From contig OX243814.1 in the NCBI GenBank assembly GCA_945859605.1, positions 27,794,286 through 27,858,285 of the forward strand: DNA of 64,000 nucleotides. The letters are read 5' to 3'. The first letter of the stretch is position 1; every line of letters starts with the position of its first letter. Under the pieces are notes generated by a model. That model saw only the letters and a list, made by a program, of their open reading frames with translations. It did no database searches and had not been told where the DNA came from. The position numbers were made by a program, and so were the translations under genes. Positions 22,976 through 36,365 of the stretch are shown in pieces. This DNA comes from Lumbricus rubellus (taxonomy: Eukaryota > Annelida > Clitellata > Crassiclitellata > Lumbricidae).

Positions 22976-23588
22976 GCATACATGCATACATACATACATA
23001 CATACATACGTATATACATAAATACATACATATATACATACATACATGTACATGCATACATGCATGCATACATACATACATACATACATACATACATACA
23101 TACATACATACATACAAACATACATACATACATACATGCATACATACATACACACACACATACATACATACATACATACATACATACATACATACATACA
23201 TACATACATACATACATACATGCATACATACATACATACACACACACACATACACACACACACACACACATACATACATACATACATACATACATACATA
23301 CATACATACATACATACATACATACATACATACATACATGCATGCATGCATGCATGCATGCATGCATGCATGCATGCATGCATACATACATACATACATA
23401 CATACATACATACATACATACATACATACATACATACATACATACATACATACATACATACATACATACATACATACATACATACATACATACATACATA
23501 CATACATACATACATACATACATACATACATACATACATACATACATACATACATACATACATACATACATACATACATACATACATT
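22976..23588 (+). repeat. (CATA)n microsatellite with a (CATG)n core
   Basis: More than 600 bp of CATA units with CACA blocks (23150-23165, 23238-23272). A self-complementary (CATG)n run lies at about 23337-23382. It starts exactly at the 3' end of the SINE at 22771. Confidence 0.95.
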
Positions 23589-23589
23589 G

Positions 23590-24239
23590 TACATGCCATG
23601 CATCACTAAGTTATCAATTGAGTAGTTGTGTTAAGTGACTTAATTAAAAATTACCATCAAGTGAGGCGAATGAATGAATTGATTAACTCGACTCAAAGCA
23701 AAGTACATGAGAGGAGAACTGCCAGAACCAGACATTCGTCTCTTGATGAAACGATAATCATACTGTAAGGTAAGGTCGAGCAGTCAAACAGATGGGGGGA
23801 GGCAGAGGCAGAGCGAATTCCCAGGCCAAAGTCCAATAACATTCCAGAGGAACAGCGGGGCCACTGAATCAAGGTACTCGAGTACAAATTTCGTTTTCCT
23901 TCAACTTTGACGTTTATTGGATATAAGTGCAAATACTCTTCGCGGATTTATATGTATACAGAAGAATCCTCGCGAGGAGAGGAATCTCGGAAAGATCGAC
24001 GGCAGAGAATGAGAATAATCATCGAGACGAGAGGGGATCATCTGACATTTGATATGCCAAACGAAGCAACTTTGATTAGTGTAAGGACTTCTCCTCTAAG
24101 TCCCTCCCGGCGAGGGTCTTAATAATGCGTTGCGATGTAGAATATGTACTTTTTATGTAGCTCATCGCTGAGCGAATTTAATGCGAGAACTCAAGTTTTG
24201 TAGAGACTGGGATGCCTTCTAGAAAGGACAGAAAAGGAT
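23590..24239. other. No gene seen
   Basis: Unique-looking sequence between the microsatellite and a purine-rich array. I found no homology or splice-supported exon. Confidence 0.4.
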
Positions 24240-24500
24240 AAGATAGAACTGGACTACTGGAGAGGTTAGAAGAGGAGAAAAAGAGCAGGATAAGATAGAA
24301 TTGGAGAGGTTAGAAGAGGAAAAAAGAGAGCAGGATAGGATAGAATTTTAGAGGTTAGAAGAAGAGAAAAAGGGGCAGGATAAGATAGAATTGGAGAAGT
24401 TAGAAGAGGAGAAAAAGAGCAGGATGAGATATAATCGGAGAGGTTAGAAGAGGAGCATAGAGGACAGGATAAGATAGAAAAGAAGTGGGTAGAATAAGAA
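24240..24500 (+). repeat. Purine-rich minisatellite
   Basis: About five units of ~50 bp carrying AGGATAAGATAGAATTGGAG, AGGTTAGAAGAGGA and AAAAAGAGC. Confidence 0.75.
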
Positions 24501-25137
24501 AGTAGAAAGAAGAGAAAATGATGACACGTTATATAGGAGAGGATAGGATAAGAGGAGCACATCAGGTTGTGGGGAAGGGTACCTTCCACGCATTCTGCAG
24601 AAGCATTATACGGGTTTGTTTAAGGCGATCCTTCTGGTTCTGATAATGTAAACACAGCTTTCGATTTAGTGCCGGCCTTGATATTATGTCGAGGTTCTGA
24701 CACTTAGGCTTATAATACTGCAGAGATGAGGAGTACGAGGAGGAGAAAGCATTATGAATTCCAGGACTGGCGTAATGAAAACCTTTATCGCACGCTTCGA
24801 CTGCCCTCTGCTGCGCCTCACGCCCGATAGAGCGCACAATATATTATAACTCTCCTCATACCTAAACACATAATCTTTTGGGGGCCCTACACCTTTTACA
24901 CAAACGCGCATTACATGTATTGCATTTCAGTGGCTGTTTGACGCCGTGGATACGATGCTTGGCAGGTGCAGCAAAACTAAGCAATAATATACCCAGCGCT
25001 GTCAGTACGTCTTGGATGTATTATGCGACCTCCGTTCCGAATCCGTGCTTAGCGCTAGGTTGCTGTAAGCAGTCTTTAATACGTGCGCCTCGGCGAAAAG
25101 ATTCCACTGCCTATGGCAAAGAAGCAGCATAGGCTAC

Positions 25138-25600
25138 ATGCATTATATGTATATACATGCATTGTATGTATATACATGCGTTGTATGTATATACATGCAT
25201 TGTATGTATATACATGCATTGTATGTATACATGCATTGTATGTATATACATGCATTGCATGTATATACATGCATAGTATGTATATACATGCATTGTATGT
25301 ATACATGCATTGTATGTATATACATGCATTGTATGTATATACATGCATTGTATGTATATACATGCATTGTATGTATATGCATGCATTGTGTGTATACTGT
25401 ATATACATGCATTGTATGTATATACATGCATTGTATGTGTACATGCATTGTATGTATATGCATGCATTGTATGTATATACATGCATTGTATGTATATACA
25501 TGCATTGTATGTATATACATGCATTGTATGTATACATGCATTGTATGTATATACATGCGTTGTATGTATATACAATTATACATGCATTGTATGTACATTG
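25138..25600 (+). repeat. Minisatellite, 18-19-bp unit TACATGCATTGTATGTATA
   Basis: About 25 units with length variants (TATATACATG/TATACATG). The unit contains ATGCAT and TGTATG/CATACA halves and is partly self-complementary. Confidence 0.9.
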
Positions 25601-25973
25601 TATATACAGAGGCTTATTCACGACTTGTGTGTTGTGTTTGCCTAAATGCGCATGCATGCCCTTTAAACAAACGTACAAACACCGTTCATATAATTGAATG
25701 CATACTCCGCTTACCCAACTGCACATAATACGGAGGGAAGGGGCTACGTACATTTATAAAACGCATGTGATAGGTACCTCCTCTTTCCGATTTAAGATAC
25801 AAAGGTCACCTTTACATCACTGACTTTTTCGTTGATGGGCATTGGGCACTGGGCAGCATGGTTGAATTTCAATGGATAGCCTACTGTAGTCAGAAGAAAG
25901 TTATTGGATCCCGTACCTCCTTTGGACTATATGTATACCCTTACGGACAACCCTTTTGAATCAACGCAACGCT

Positions 25974-26045
25974 CGTGAATAAGCTGGTGCCCCGCGTTTG
26001 GCTTTCGAGTGACGCTTTAGAAGTTTGGAGATTACGATCATTGTT
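25974..26045 (+). repeat. Dispersed repeat ending GCTTTAGAA...GATTACGAT, copy 1
   Basis: GTGAATAAGCTGGTGCC, then GACGCTTTAGAAGTTTGGAG and ATTACGATCA. Related copies are at 29517 (-), 41345 (+), 41525 (-) and 43112 (-). It looks like a retroposon 3' end. Confidence 0.6.
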
Positions 26046-26159
26046 GACTTCTTAGCAAACAATCTGACTTCGGCTTATGACCGTTGATTCGCCAGAAGAA
26101 TAGAGAGGCATTAAAAGCTTTAAATTAATTGATGGCTTGTTGTCCTTTTGGTTTTGCAG

Positions 26160-26281
26160 CCATGCAGAAGACTAAGTCGCCTCCATCGTCGAAGTCGAGA
26201 CGCATCATCCAGAGCTGGTGGAAAGGAAAGTCAGCGCCATCTTCACCATGCGGTCCTGGAAAAGGATTCTGGTTACCAGAG
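26160..26281 (+). CDS. ARHGAP6: RhoGAP gene exon a
   Basis: Acceptor GGTTTTGCAG, donor CCAGAG|GTCAGT. It encodes [14 protein letters not shown], then [10 protein letters not shown] and GKGFWLPE. It enters in phase 1 and leaves in phase 0. The ATG at 26162 could be an internal start. Confidence 0.82.
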
Positions 26282-29200
26282 GTCAGTGTACCACAACAGT
26301 TGCCTACATCACAAAACCCAATGCAATCAAACCTAATCTGAACTATAATCCAACCTAATCACATTCGATCTTATCCTCTTTGCCCAATCTGATCTGATCC
26401 AGTGCAGTGATAGCTGCAAATGATGTGGTCTTTCCGTCTTGTAGGCCTATGCTCTTATTGACTATCATATGATTTACGATTATGATTTACGATTATGATT
26501 TACGATTTTGATTTACGATTATGATTTAGGGCCTACGATTATGATTTACGATTATGATTTACGATTATGATTTAGCCTACGATTATGATTTACGATTTTG
26601 ATTTACGATTATGATTTACGATGATTACTACCGTAGACCTAACCTTCTGCAAAGATGTGAAAATATTCATGTAGGGTGACTTAGGATAAACCTGGCCACC
26701 CTGCTAAACCTGGCCACCTAAGGTAGTTTGCGTATTATTTCAAAATGAACCACCCTTTCGGCCTAAATTGCTTACTTACTACTTCGTGTGCCTCTTGTCT
26801 TCTTATAAAAACGCTAGGTGTCGCTTCACCTGGTGTCTAAGGTTGTTGTTTACATTTGAGAATAGTTCGCGTTGACGATTTAAACTAAATTTGCTTCTTT
26901 TCGATTTGAAAAGGTAAGTTACTGCTAAGCGTCGTGGATCTAATTTTAATCTAAATACAGTGCTGCTGGTTGTTATAAAATTAATATAGGCACTTTTATG
27001 TCATTTTGGTAGTAAGTTTTACGCACTTCACGTGTGTTGATTTGACTGGTAGCCTATAACATGCGTGGCCAGGTCAAACCGTAATGGTCAGATTGACCTG
27101 GCATGGGGTCGTCAGATAAAGCTGGCCAATGCTATTAGTGCATATAATACCCACGCTAGCTAGGTTAAGTTTATGTTAATTTGCATAATGCTTTGCTTCG
27201 AATGCTAGGATGCTTGGCAGTAACGCAGGGCATGATAAAAGGAAGAACAGGAAGAATAAACAGAAATGTTAGGCCTAAGGCAGCATTATTCTACTTCATC
27301 AAGTTAATAAAGATATAAGTTGTAAAAGTGCAAACCATGGCCATCTAAATCAGGACATGTGTCATGTTGTCATTATTTGGCTGCTGTGCAACAAAAAGCT
27401 CTGCCCAAGTAAAGAATAAAATACATTGTCAGATAACTGAAGGATCCTGTCATCAGGTACATGTACGTCCCCAAGGCATTAAAAACTTCACCATGGTCGA
27501 TTCACCATGTTCTCTTGCTGTAGTTTAATAACATGTTCCAACTTTTCCAATCACCCTTTCTGCCACAAAACAACCTTGAAGACCAGTTTAATAAAAATTC
27601 CAGAAATGATTTGGCATGCAACTTATTCCATCAGGGTAATGAACTTGCTTTCTGAATTACTAACCCAGTTTCTTGTATTCATTCTTTTCAGAAATGATTT
27701 TCGTATCCAGAACTGTTTTTCCTTCAGCAATGAAGTGGAGTTGAAACAGTAGCATGCCAAGACTGAATTCTTACCTTGGCTTGCAATTATCTTGACACAA
27801 GTCAGTAAATGAGAATGCTATGGCTGGGTTCTGTTCAGCTGGCCGGTATCCAGGAAATAGAAGAAAAATTCCACCTGAATCTCACTTACCAAGCAAGACA
27901 ACAGTACGAGATCAGCCTTGATGTTGAACCAGGTTCCTGCCAGCAACAACGCCTGTACCTTAGTCTGCCTATGGTCAGAAAATGCACCAGATTGCTGCCA
28001 GTGACATCATCAGTACTAGTCAGCCTGCTCTGGATAGCACGAGTAATCCTATGATGTACTGTTTGTGCAATGCATGTGAAGCTGGCCAGGCGTTTCAGAT
28101 AAAGCTGGCCACGTTTTCTCATGACAGCTTGCTTGAATTTGTCCACGGTTGATATTAGAACTATCCACTGAAACTTGAACCTTGGGTGTATCTGAATGGT
28201 TGACATTACTATTTCACTTGATTAAAGTGTTTCTTTCACAAAATAAATTGGTTTTATGATGTAGCGTATTGTTTGTGCAATGCAGGTGAAGCTGGCCGGG
28301 CGTTTCAGATAAAGCTGGCCACGGCCAGCTTTATCTGAAGGGTGGCCAGGTTTGCCTGAAAATGACTGTTTTCGTAAACAGTAGGGTGATAACAGTTTGT
28401 GCAGCGGTTGGCCAGGTTTGGAATGCAGTGGCCAGGTCTAACTGTGTATTTAAAATGCTGACATATTTGTCTGTGTAACCCCAAAGTTTCATAGTTCTAT
28501 GTATTGCAGATTTGAGTGAAAAGTCCTCTGAAACCTTGAGTGGCCAGGTTTACCCCCAATCACCCTAATGAAGTAGCATTACATGCCAAGCAGGAAATCA
28601 ATATGTTTGTTGTGAACAGCGCTTATAGTAACCCTGCAGTCCTGGATGTCATCAAACCGCCTGCGCCTTAACCCAAATAAGACTCAGCTTATCTGGCTTG
28701 GAACGCCCCAGCAGCTTTCTAAAATTGATTTAGCTTCCCTATCCTTGAAATATCCACATTTCCCTTTTTCCACTTCAGTCCGGAATTTGGGAGTCATCCT
28801 TGACCAGGAACTCACATTTACGCGGCACATTAACCTTCTGTGTCGCAGCTGTTACTACCAGCTTCGGCAGCTCAAGGTCATTTCCCGCTCTTTGACTCCT
28901 AGCGCAGCCTCAACACTTGTTCATGCGTTTGTAGTTTCACGCTTGGACTACTGCAGTTCTATATACGGTGGACTTCCAGCCTGTCAGGTGGGGCCCCTAA
29001 ATAGGGTCCTGCGCACTGCTGCCCGCCTCATAGGCCGCATTCCCAAGTTTGGCCGAGTCTCGGAGTACATGCGGGATGTACTCCACTGGCTCCCTTACCC
29101 ACAGCGCATTACGTACAGAATTTCCGTCTTGGTCCGGCGCTGCTTTGAGGGTTTGGCTCCTTTATACTTGCAGGAGCTCTGCTGCTCAACGACGCATGTT

Positions 29201-32200
29201 CAACGCCGCTGCTCTCTCCGCTCAGCTGCGCAAGCGGAACTTATTGTTCCACGCTCACGGACTGCAATGATGCAATCAGGCAGCGCCGTGCTTTCTTCGT
29301 GGCTGGCCCTGCGACCTGGAATGAGCTCCCTGTTATCCTTCGTCAAATACCTATTGGCCTTTCTACTTCTACTTCATTTCTTTCTCTTCTCAAGACTGTA
29401 TTATTCGACCGGGGTTGGACTGGGAGCGCTCCTGAGTAGTAACCTTGAAGGAGCGCTATATCAAATTTTCAGTAAATAAATAAATGTAGACCTAATAGGC
29501 CCTCCGTAATCTTAATCGTAATATCCACATTTCTAAAGCGCCACTCGATAGTCAAGCTCAGGGCACCAGCTTATTCACGAGCGCTAGTATGGATGATTGC
29601 TTATTGATCATGTTTTTATATTTTTGACTGTATACAGACGGACAACACGTGGTGCAATACGAAAAACAAGATCGTGCTAAGTCCGACGAGTCTGTTGCAC
29701 TTGACGGAGATGGAGAGAATTGCACTTCAGAAGATCGCACTTGCACGACTTCAAGATGTAAACCTCGGCGTTCCAATTACCATTCCGAAAGGTAACAAAC
29801 TAAATAATAATTATCAAATAGCTTGCTTTTTTGTTTGTATGCGCACTTGTTACAGCGCCCCTTCAAGACTCAGAGGCGCTCCCGAATGCAGAGCGGACAC
29901 TGCATCGGAGTTTCACGCCGAAGCGCTGAGCAATTGTGAGTGAAGGACTTGCCCAAGGTTCTTACGCGGCGAGGTGGATTCGAACCTCCAACTTTCCGGC
30001 TTCAAGGCAACGACGCCACCACTACACCACCGCGCCCCACAAAGACAGTAGAATCTATAAGGTCGCGAGGATCATTACGTAGATCTACATTGACCTACGC
30101 AATAGGCCTACGCTACGTATAGGCTACATCAGAGTGTGCGTGTATGTGTGTGTGTATGTGTGCGATTGTCTGTGTTCGTGTTAAAGTTGTTGCAAATATT
30201 CTTACTAGGTCTTCTAGTAATGCTGCAGTTGTTTCGGAGATGTTACTGTTGTTCAGTTATTGCCACATTCTTGATGACGTTTCATGCATTCACCTGGTAA
30301 TAATTACTTTAATTATAGATAATTATAATCTCCGTAATGAACGTCTTGGTCTTTCTTTGCTCCTTTCCGCAAGCGTTTGACAACTAGTCGCTTCTACCGT
30401 GGTCTGGTGCTGAGTGCGGACAGATCGTATACAAGCGCCTCTGAGGAGTATAGGCCTACATGTATATTATGATGATGGAATTGGACTGGATTTTGTTTTG
30501 ATGATCTTTAGCCTCAGTGTAAGAATTGTGGAAAATAACTGGGGGTTGGACCATATACACCTGGAATTGGGGTTTGAAAAACAGACTTTACTATGGGGCT
30601 TTAAGAAAGACTGGGGGGTTTAAGCCCCCAATCCCCCCGGCAACTCTCACCCTGTTTAGCCTCATCTCTTCCCATTCTATCAAACCCTGCTGCCATCCAT
30701 TATCTCTTCCAAAATATCTATCACTGCCTCCTTTAATTAATTACAGTCTGATGAGATCATGAATTGAAAGTGATAGTGACATAATTCTTTTAGCCTATGC
30801 ATGTAAACTGGATTGAGGATGTGTGGCCATAGGCTATATTTTCTTACTTGATTGGTACTTGTCTTATATGCCAGGAATGGCAGAATACAAATAGTAATAA
30901 TAGTTCATTACATATCTGTTGATGATCTATGGCTACGCTGATCTATTCTGCTTGCAAATGAGGATCTATGACCCCACTGGTATCTTCTGCTTACGTGTAA
31001 ATATGCCATTTGTAGCCTATAGGCTATTATTGTTATTCTAGGTAAAAGAATTGTTATGCTGAAATCCAAAGATTTCAATTATAGGCCAATGAAACCTATA
31101 GCAAGAGTTTCAGCCCCAAAAGCACGCGAACTAGACATTGCAACTGCCTTTAGATATGACTGGTTTCCAGCCCTTCTGAGCATGCTAATGGGAGACAGCC
31201 AGACTTCCTTACGCATGCGCGGTGAAGATGCTCGAGATATTTCAAGGATGCATCATCAGAATTTACTGCAGCCTCGCGCTCCACCGCAACGGAACTCTGT
31301 ATTCGCGCATTCGTACGTCCGTGCATGTATACGCCCTGACTGTATGATATGTGACCTATGTGCACGTGTGCGTTGTGTATGTATGCCTGGACGTTGTGCA
31401 CAGATCTAAGGGTTTGTGCAGCGATTTCTAAGAACCTCTTGAAGGCCTTTTTCTCGTTGGCCTAGATAATGAAGACGCTCGAGTTCGTTTAAACACGAAT
31501 CGTTAGTGAATATCTGGAAAGCCTAGATCTATAGACAGATGAAGGTCAAAATGAAAGCTAATTCAATTCGCTAGATATGATCATCATCGTCGTCGTCGTC
31601 CTCAATATCATCATTGTCGTCATCATAATTATAATCGCCATTCGCATCGTAATCATGGGTGAGCACTGAGCAACGGGAACGCAAATGGGTGAGCAATAAG
31701 AGCGCAAAATGGATGAGCAGTGGGAACGCTGAATGAATGAGCAGTGGGAACGCCGAATGGATGAGCAGTGGGAACGCCGAATAGGTGAGCAGTGAGAGCG
31801 CAAAATGGATGAGCAGTGGGAACGCCGAATAGGTGAGCAGGGGAACGCTGAATGGGTTAGTATAGTGATGGGGACGCTGAGGAAGAGTTTTTATTGAAAG
31901 GCATGCATGTGTGTCCAGCGTTCCATGCATGGTGAGCAGTGGGAATGCAAGCAAAGAACTTTGTGGGAACGTCGTTCCCACGCGTTTCCACCCACTTTAG
32001 ACCCTGAGCAGGTCCAATCTGACTAGGTAACCTAATCGCGGTCTTTAGTATTTCAACTTGACACTGAACGTCTCGGAATTGCTGTCCGTGAAAGAGGTCA
32101 TACAGATGACAACATTGTTCCGCATGGTCGAATGAATTATTGAAGATGACAGTTGTCGATTCTTCGTTTGTATTGCAGATGGTATGAACACAAAATCGAA

Positions 32201-35200
32201 GAAAAGTCGATTCCTTTTGAAGCGAAGAGCTGTATCAACAAATGTCATTGATACTCAAAGTCCAACTAGTCCGAAGAACAGCTATCCACCCAAAAGTAAG
32301 TCCTATTATAATTTTATATAGCCTACGCCTATAATATCATGCGGCGCATCACCCAACAGGTTGATTTAAGAACCTATCCACTACAATTATGTGAGTCGTT
32401 TAACACTGTGCCAATTACGAAGTTCTTAAAATGTTAGATTGATAAAAATGTTAATCGCAAGCAGGTAGTCTGTTGATCAGAAAGTACATAGGCAGATCAA
32501 GACGTTGGTTGATGTTGACGCGGTTTCGGATAGGAATGCCGAAGCGCATGAGCGATTTTTAGTGAAGGACTTGCCAAAGGTCCCTGCGCGGCGGCTTGAG
32601 GTGGATTAGAACCTGCAACCTTCCGGCTGCTGCAGGTTGCACTATGCCACCGCACCCCACACAGTGTAATGACCTTAGTGGCTTCTTTAGGACATTCTAG
32701 CAGGTCACACTTCACTAGGCCTATGCGACAAATTAAAAACTTTAAGCTAGGTTTTATTTATATGCGCAACTTGCATAATGTAAAAAGTTGAGTTAACTCG
32801 ACCAATAATAAATTATGATGGTTAGTCAATTAAGCGAGAGAATGGTTCAGACAACGACGGCATATGATAATTACTAGATTAATCAATGAATTTATGATAA
32901 TAAATAATTAATCAATGAATTTATGATAATAAATAAATAAATAATCAATGACCTAACGAACGAACGAACGAATCAATGGAGGAGCAAATAAATAGGTAAA
33001 TCCATATCTTCTCTAATGATGGCTGGGCTGAGGTTGTTCCCCTCCTTGTAGCCTATACATACGGCAATCTGATACCGGGTAATGAAACTCGATTGCATCA
33101 GGTTCGAATCATCTCAAGCTGCAGCATGCATATCTGCTACATTCGATGTCATCTTCAATATTTGACTTGTTGTCTGGCGCCTCCTATCGGTCAGAACTTC
33201 ATCTTATGGCGCCTCATTCGAACATACCACCGCAATAAACGACTCACTGACTATGCAAGGAACACTGTGTAAAGTGTGCATAGACTATGCAAGGAACACT
33301 ATGCATAGACTATGCATAGACTATGCAAGGAACACTATGCATAGACTATGCAAGGAACACTGTACAACACTGTACAATGTGTACATAGACTATGCCAGGA
33401 ACAACACTAGATTTCCTAGTTGTGGGGTGGCATGTCGACGGGACGGCAACAGTAGGACAGAAGAGAAATGAAATTAAAAAGAAAGAAACGAAGGGAAGAG
33501 AAGAAGAAATTAGGAACGAGTAGAGTGCTAGGAAAGGGAGGAAGAATATAATAGGAAAAAGAGGAATGAGAAAGCGAACGGGGGAAGAGAACCAGAAGAA
33601 GGAAGGTTGGTAAACAGACGTATAGCCGGAGAAGAACGAAGAAGAAGAGGAAGACGACGACGACGAAGAAGAAGAAGACGACGACGACGAATAGGAAGAC
33701 GAAGATGACGAAGAGGGAAGAAGAAGAAGAAGAAGAAGAAGAAGAAGAAGAAAGAAGAAGAAGAAAAAGAAGAAGAAGAAGTAGAATATAGCCACAACAT
33801 GAAACAGAAGAAGCAGGAGATGAGCAAGAAGAAGAAGAAGAAAAAATTGAAGACAAAGCAGAATGGGCAAGAAGCAGAACAATACCAAGACAGACAGAGG
33901 ACACAGAAGAAGAAGCCGAGAAAGAAATACTGAGGAAGGAGAATAGAAGAACGAAAGCAGTAGAACTGATATATTATGTGGAGACGAAGAAGGATAGGCG
34001 GAGTGAAGGACACGTGCACATGGGAAGAAGAGGAGGAATGGCTGAAGTAGGGCGAGCAGAAACGGAGCAGAGTATAGGACCTTGAAGCAGATGATTAGAG
34101 GTAAGAGGAGAAATGAGATGCAAAAGAAAAAAACATTTGCAGCTTCTTCTTCTTCTTCTTTTCCGTTCTTGTTCTTCATTTTCTTGTTCTTGTTCTTCTT
34201 CGTCTTCTTGTGCTTGCTCTTGTTCCTCCTCCTCCTCCTTCTCCTCCTCCTCCTCTCCTACTCCTCCTCCTCCTCCTCCTCTTAATCCTCCTCTTAATCT
34301 TCTTCTTCTTCTTCTTCTTCTTCTTCATCATCATCTTCTTCTTCTTCTTGGCTCAGACCTTGCAGCGACATTCCAGTTATGTCGACGATTTCGAGAACGG
34401 CTGTTAAAGCTGGCGCAATTTATGAAGCGCCTGTTCAAATGGCCTAAACAACTAAACAATTATCTGGCTAGATACATTCAACGCTATAGGTCGTCTGATA
34501 GGCTAATAACCAGGCGCAGGTAACTGTAGCATCTATACTATCGGTCAATCTCCCTTTCGGTCTTAATTCGTGTCATGTCTGCATGTCTGTCTGTCTGCCT
34601 ATCTGTCTGTCTGCCTATCTGCCTGTCTGTATATCTATCTGTATGCCTATAATCTGTCTGTCTGCCTATCTGTCTGTCATTCCAGCTGCCTGTCTGCCTA
34701 TCTGTCTGCTTGCCTAACTGCCTGCCTACCTGCCTAACTGCCTGTCTTACTATAACTGCCGGTCTGCCTGCTTGCTTTTTATGCCTATCTGCCTGTCTGT
34801 ATATCCATCTGTATGCCTATATCTGTCTGTCTACCTAACTGCCTGCCTGACAAACTGCCTGTCTTCCTATCTGCCGGTCTGCCTGCCTGCTTTTATGCCT
34901 ATCTACCTGTCTGTCGGTATGACTGTCTGTTCTTCGTCTTTCTATTACCCTTTATCCTGTTCCTCTCTGTATTTTGTAGCTATATACTTGCCCAAAACAT
35001 TTTTGCACGACTTGCACTGTGTCTGTCTGTCCGTCTGTCTGTCTGTCTGTCTATCCGTCTGTTTGTCTTTTCTTAATCTATTGTTGTTTTTTGCTTTAAT
35101 CTTTCTTCAGTCCGACCCCTTCTCTTTTGCCTCAATGTATTTGTCCCTCTCACATAGTCTCGCTCTCTATCTTACTTAGTCTCTCTTGTTGTCTCTGTCT

Positions 35201-36070
35201 GTATGTCTATCCTCGCCTCATAAGAAACGCATTTGGCCTTGTGATGAGCATGCGTGTCCTGTTTTTGTTTCTGACCATCTCTTTGCCACTCTTTCTATTC
35301 TTCTCTCATCCCTCTGTTGTCTGTTTGTCTCTCTCCTAGCAACTGTTGTAATACAGGTAATTAATTCGCAACAAGTGGGAACAGACGGTCGTGTAATTGG
35401 CTTCGCCCTGTCTGCTTGTATCTACTATGTACCTTTGTGTTTGTCTGCATATGCCTCTCTGTCTGTTTGCTTCTTCTTTCATTTCCAATTTCCTTTTTCA
35501 TTATAATATATATACATATAATTATATATATATTTATGTATATATATATATATATCTGTCTTTTTGTTCTCTTTCGCTCTCTGTCTATCTGTCTCTGTCT
35601 CTCTTTCGGTGTCTCTGTCTCTGTTTCCGTCTCTGTCTGTCTGGTTGTCTTTCTCTGTATGTCCATCTCTCTCTCTGTCTCTCTCTCTCTTAGTGTCTCT
35701 GTCTATCTGTCTCTGTCTCTCTCTGTCTCTGTTTATGTGTGCCTCTGTCTCTCTCTGTTTCTGTCTCTGTCTCTGTCTGTCTGGTTGTCTCTCTCTATGT
35801 CTGTCTCTCTGTGTCTGTCTCTCTCTCTCAGTGTCTCTGTCTCTCTCTCAGCGTCTCTCTTTCTCTCTCAGTGTCTCTGTCTCTATCTCCGTTTGTCTGT
35901 CTGTCTCTCTTTCTGATCGGCTGTGTCTTACAATGTAAACGAGTCTCTCAGCTGTTCAGTCGGTTCAGTATCTTTACTCTGTTCATTATATGTTCAGTGT
36001 CTGTTCAGACTACCTTCCTTCCCTCCTTCCTCCATTCACCATCATTAAGTTCTCGTGGTGTTATAAGGCA

Positions 36071-36130
<60 letters not shown>

Positions 36131-36290
36131 TCATTCTCTCCTCTCTTCCTATCGTCTCTTACCTCTTTTACCTCTGCCGCCGCAGCCGACGCTGAAACCC
36201 AGATAAGCGCTTATCTAGAAGACTGACGCTTCTGGCGCCATCCAGTATAGGCCGACTTGATCTGAAGAACGGCAAGAGAGAGAGAGAGAC

Positions 36291-36365
<75 letters not shown>

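Noticed and set aside
26461..26622. Regularly spaced repeat considered as a CRISPR-like array
   Set aside because: Units are directly tandem without unique spacers, and the genome is eukaryotic.
31056..31409. 117-codon frame considered as an extra RhoGAP exon
   Set aside because: The phases of exons b and c already join directly, and the frame has no family resemblance.
33346..34179. 277-codon minus-strand frame rich in Ser, Leu and Phe
   Set aside because: It is the complement of (GAA)n-type purine repeats; composition alone keeps it open.
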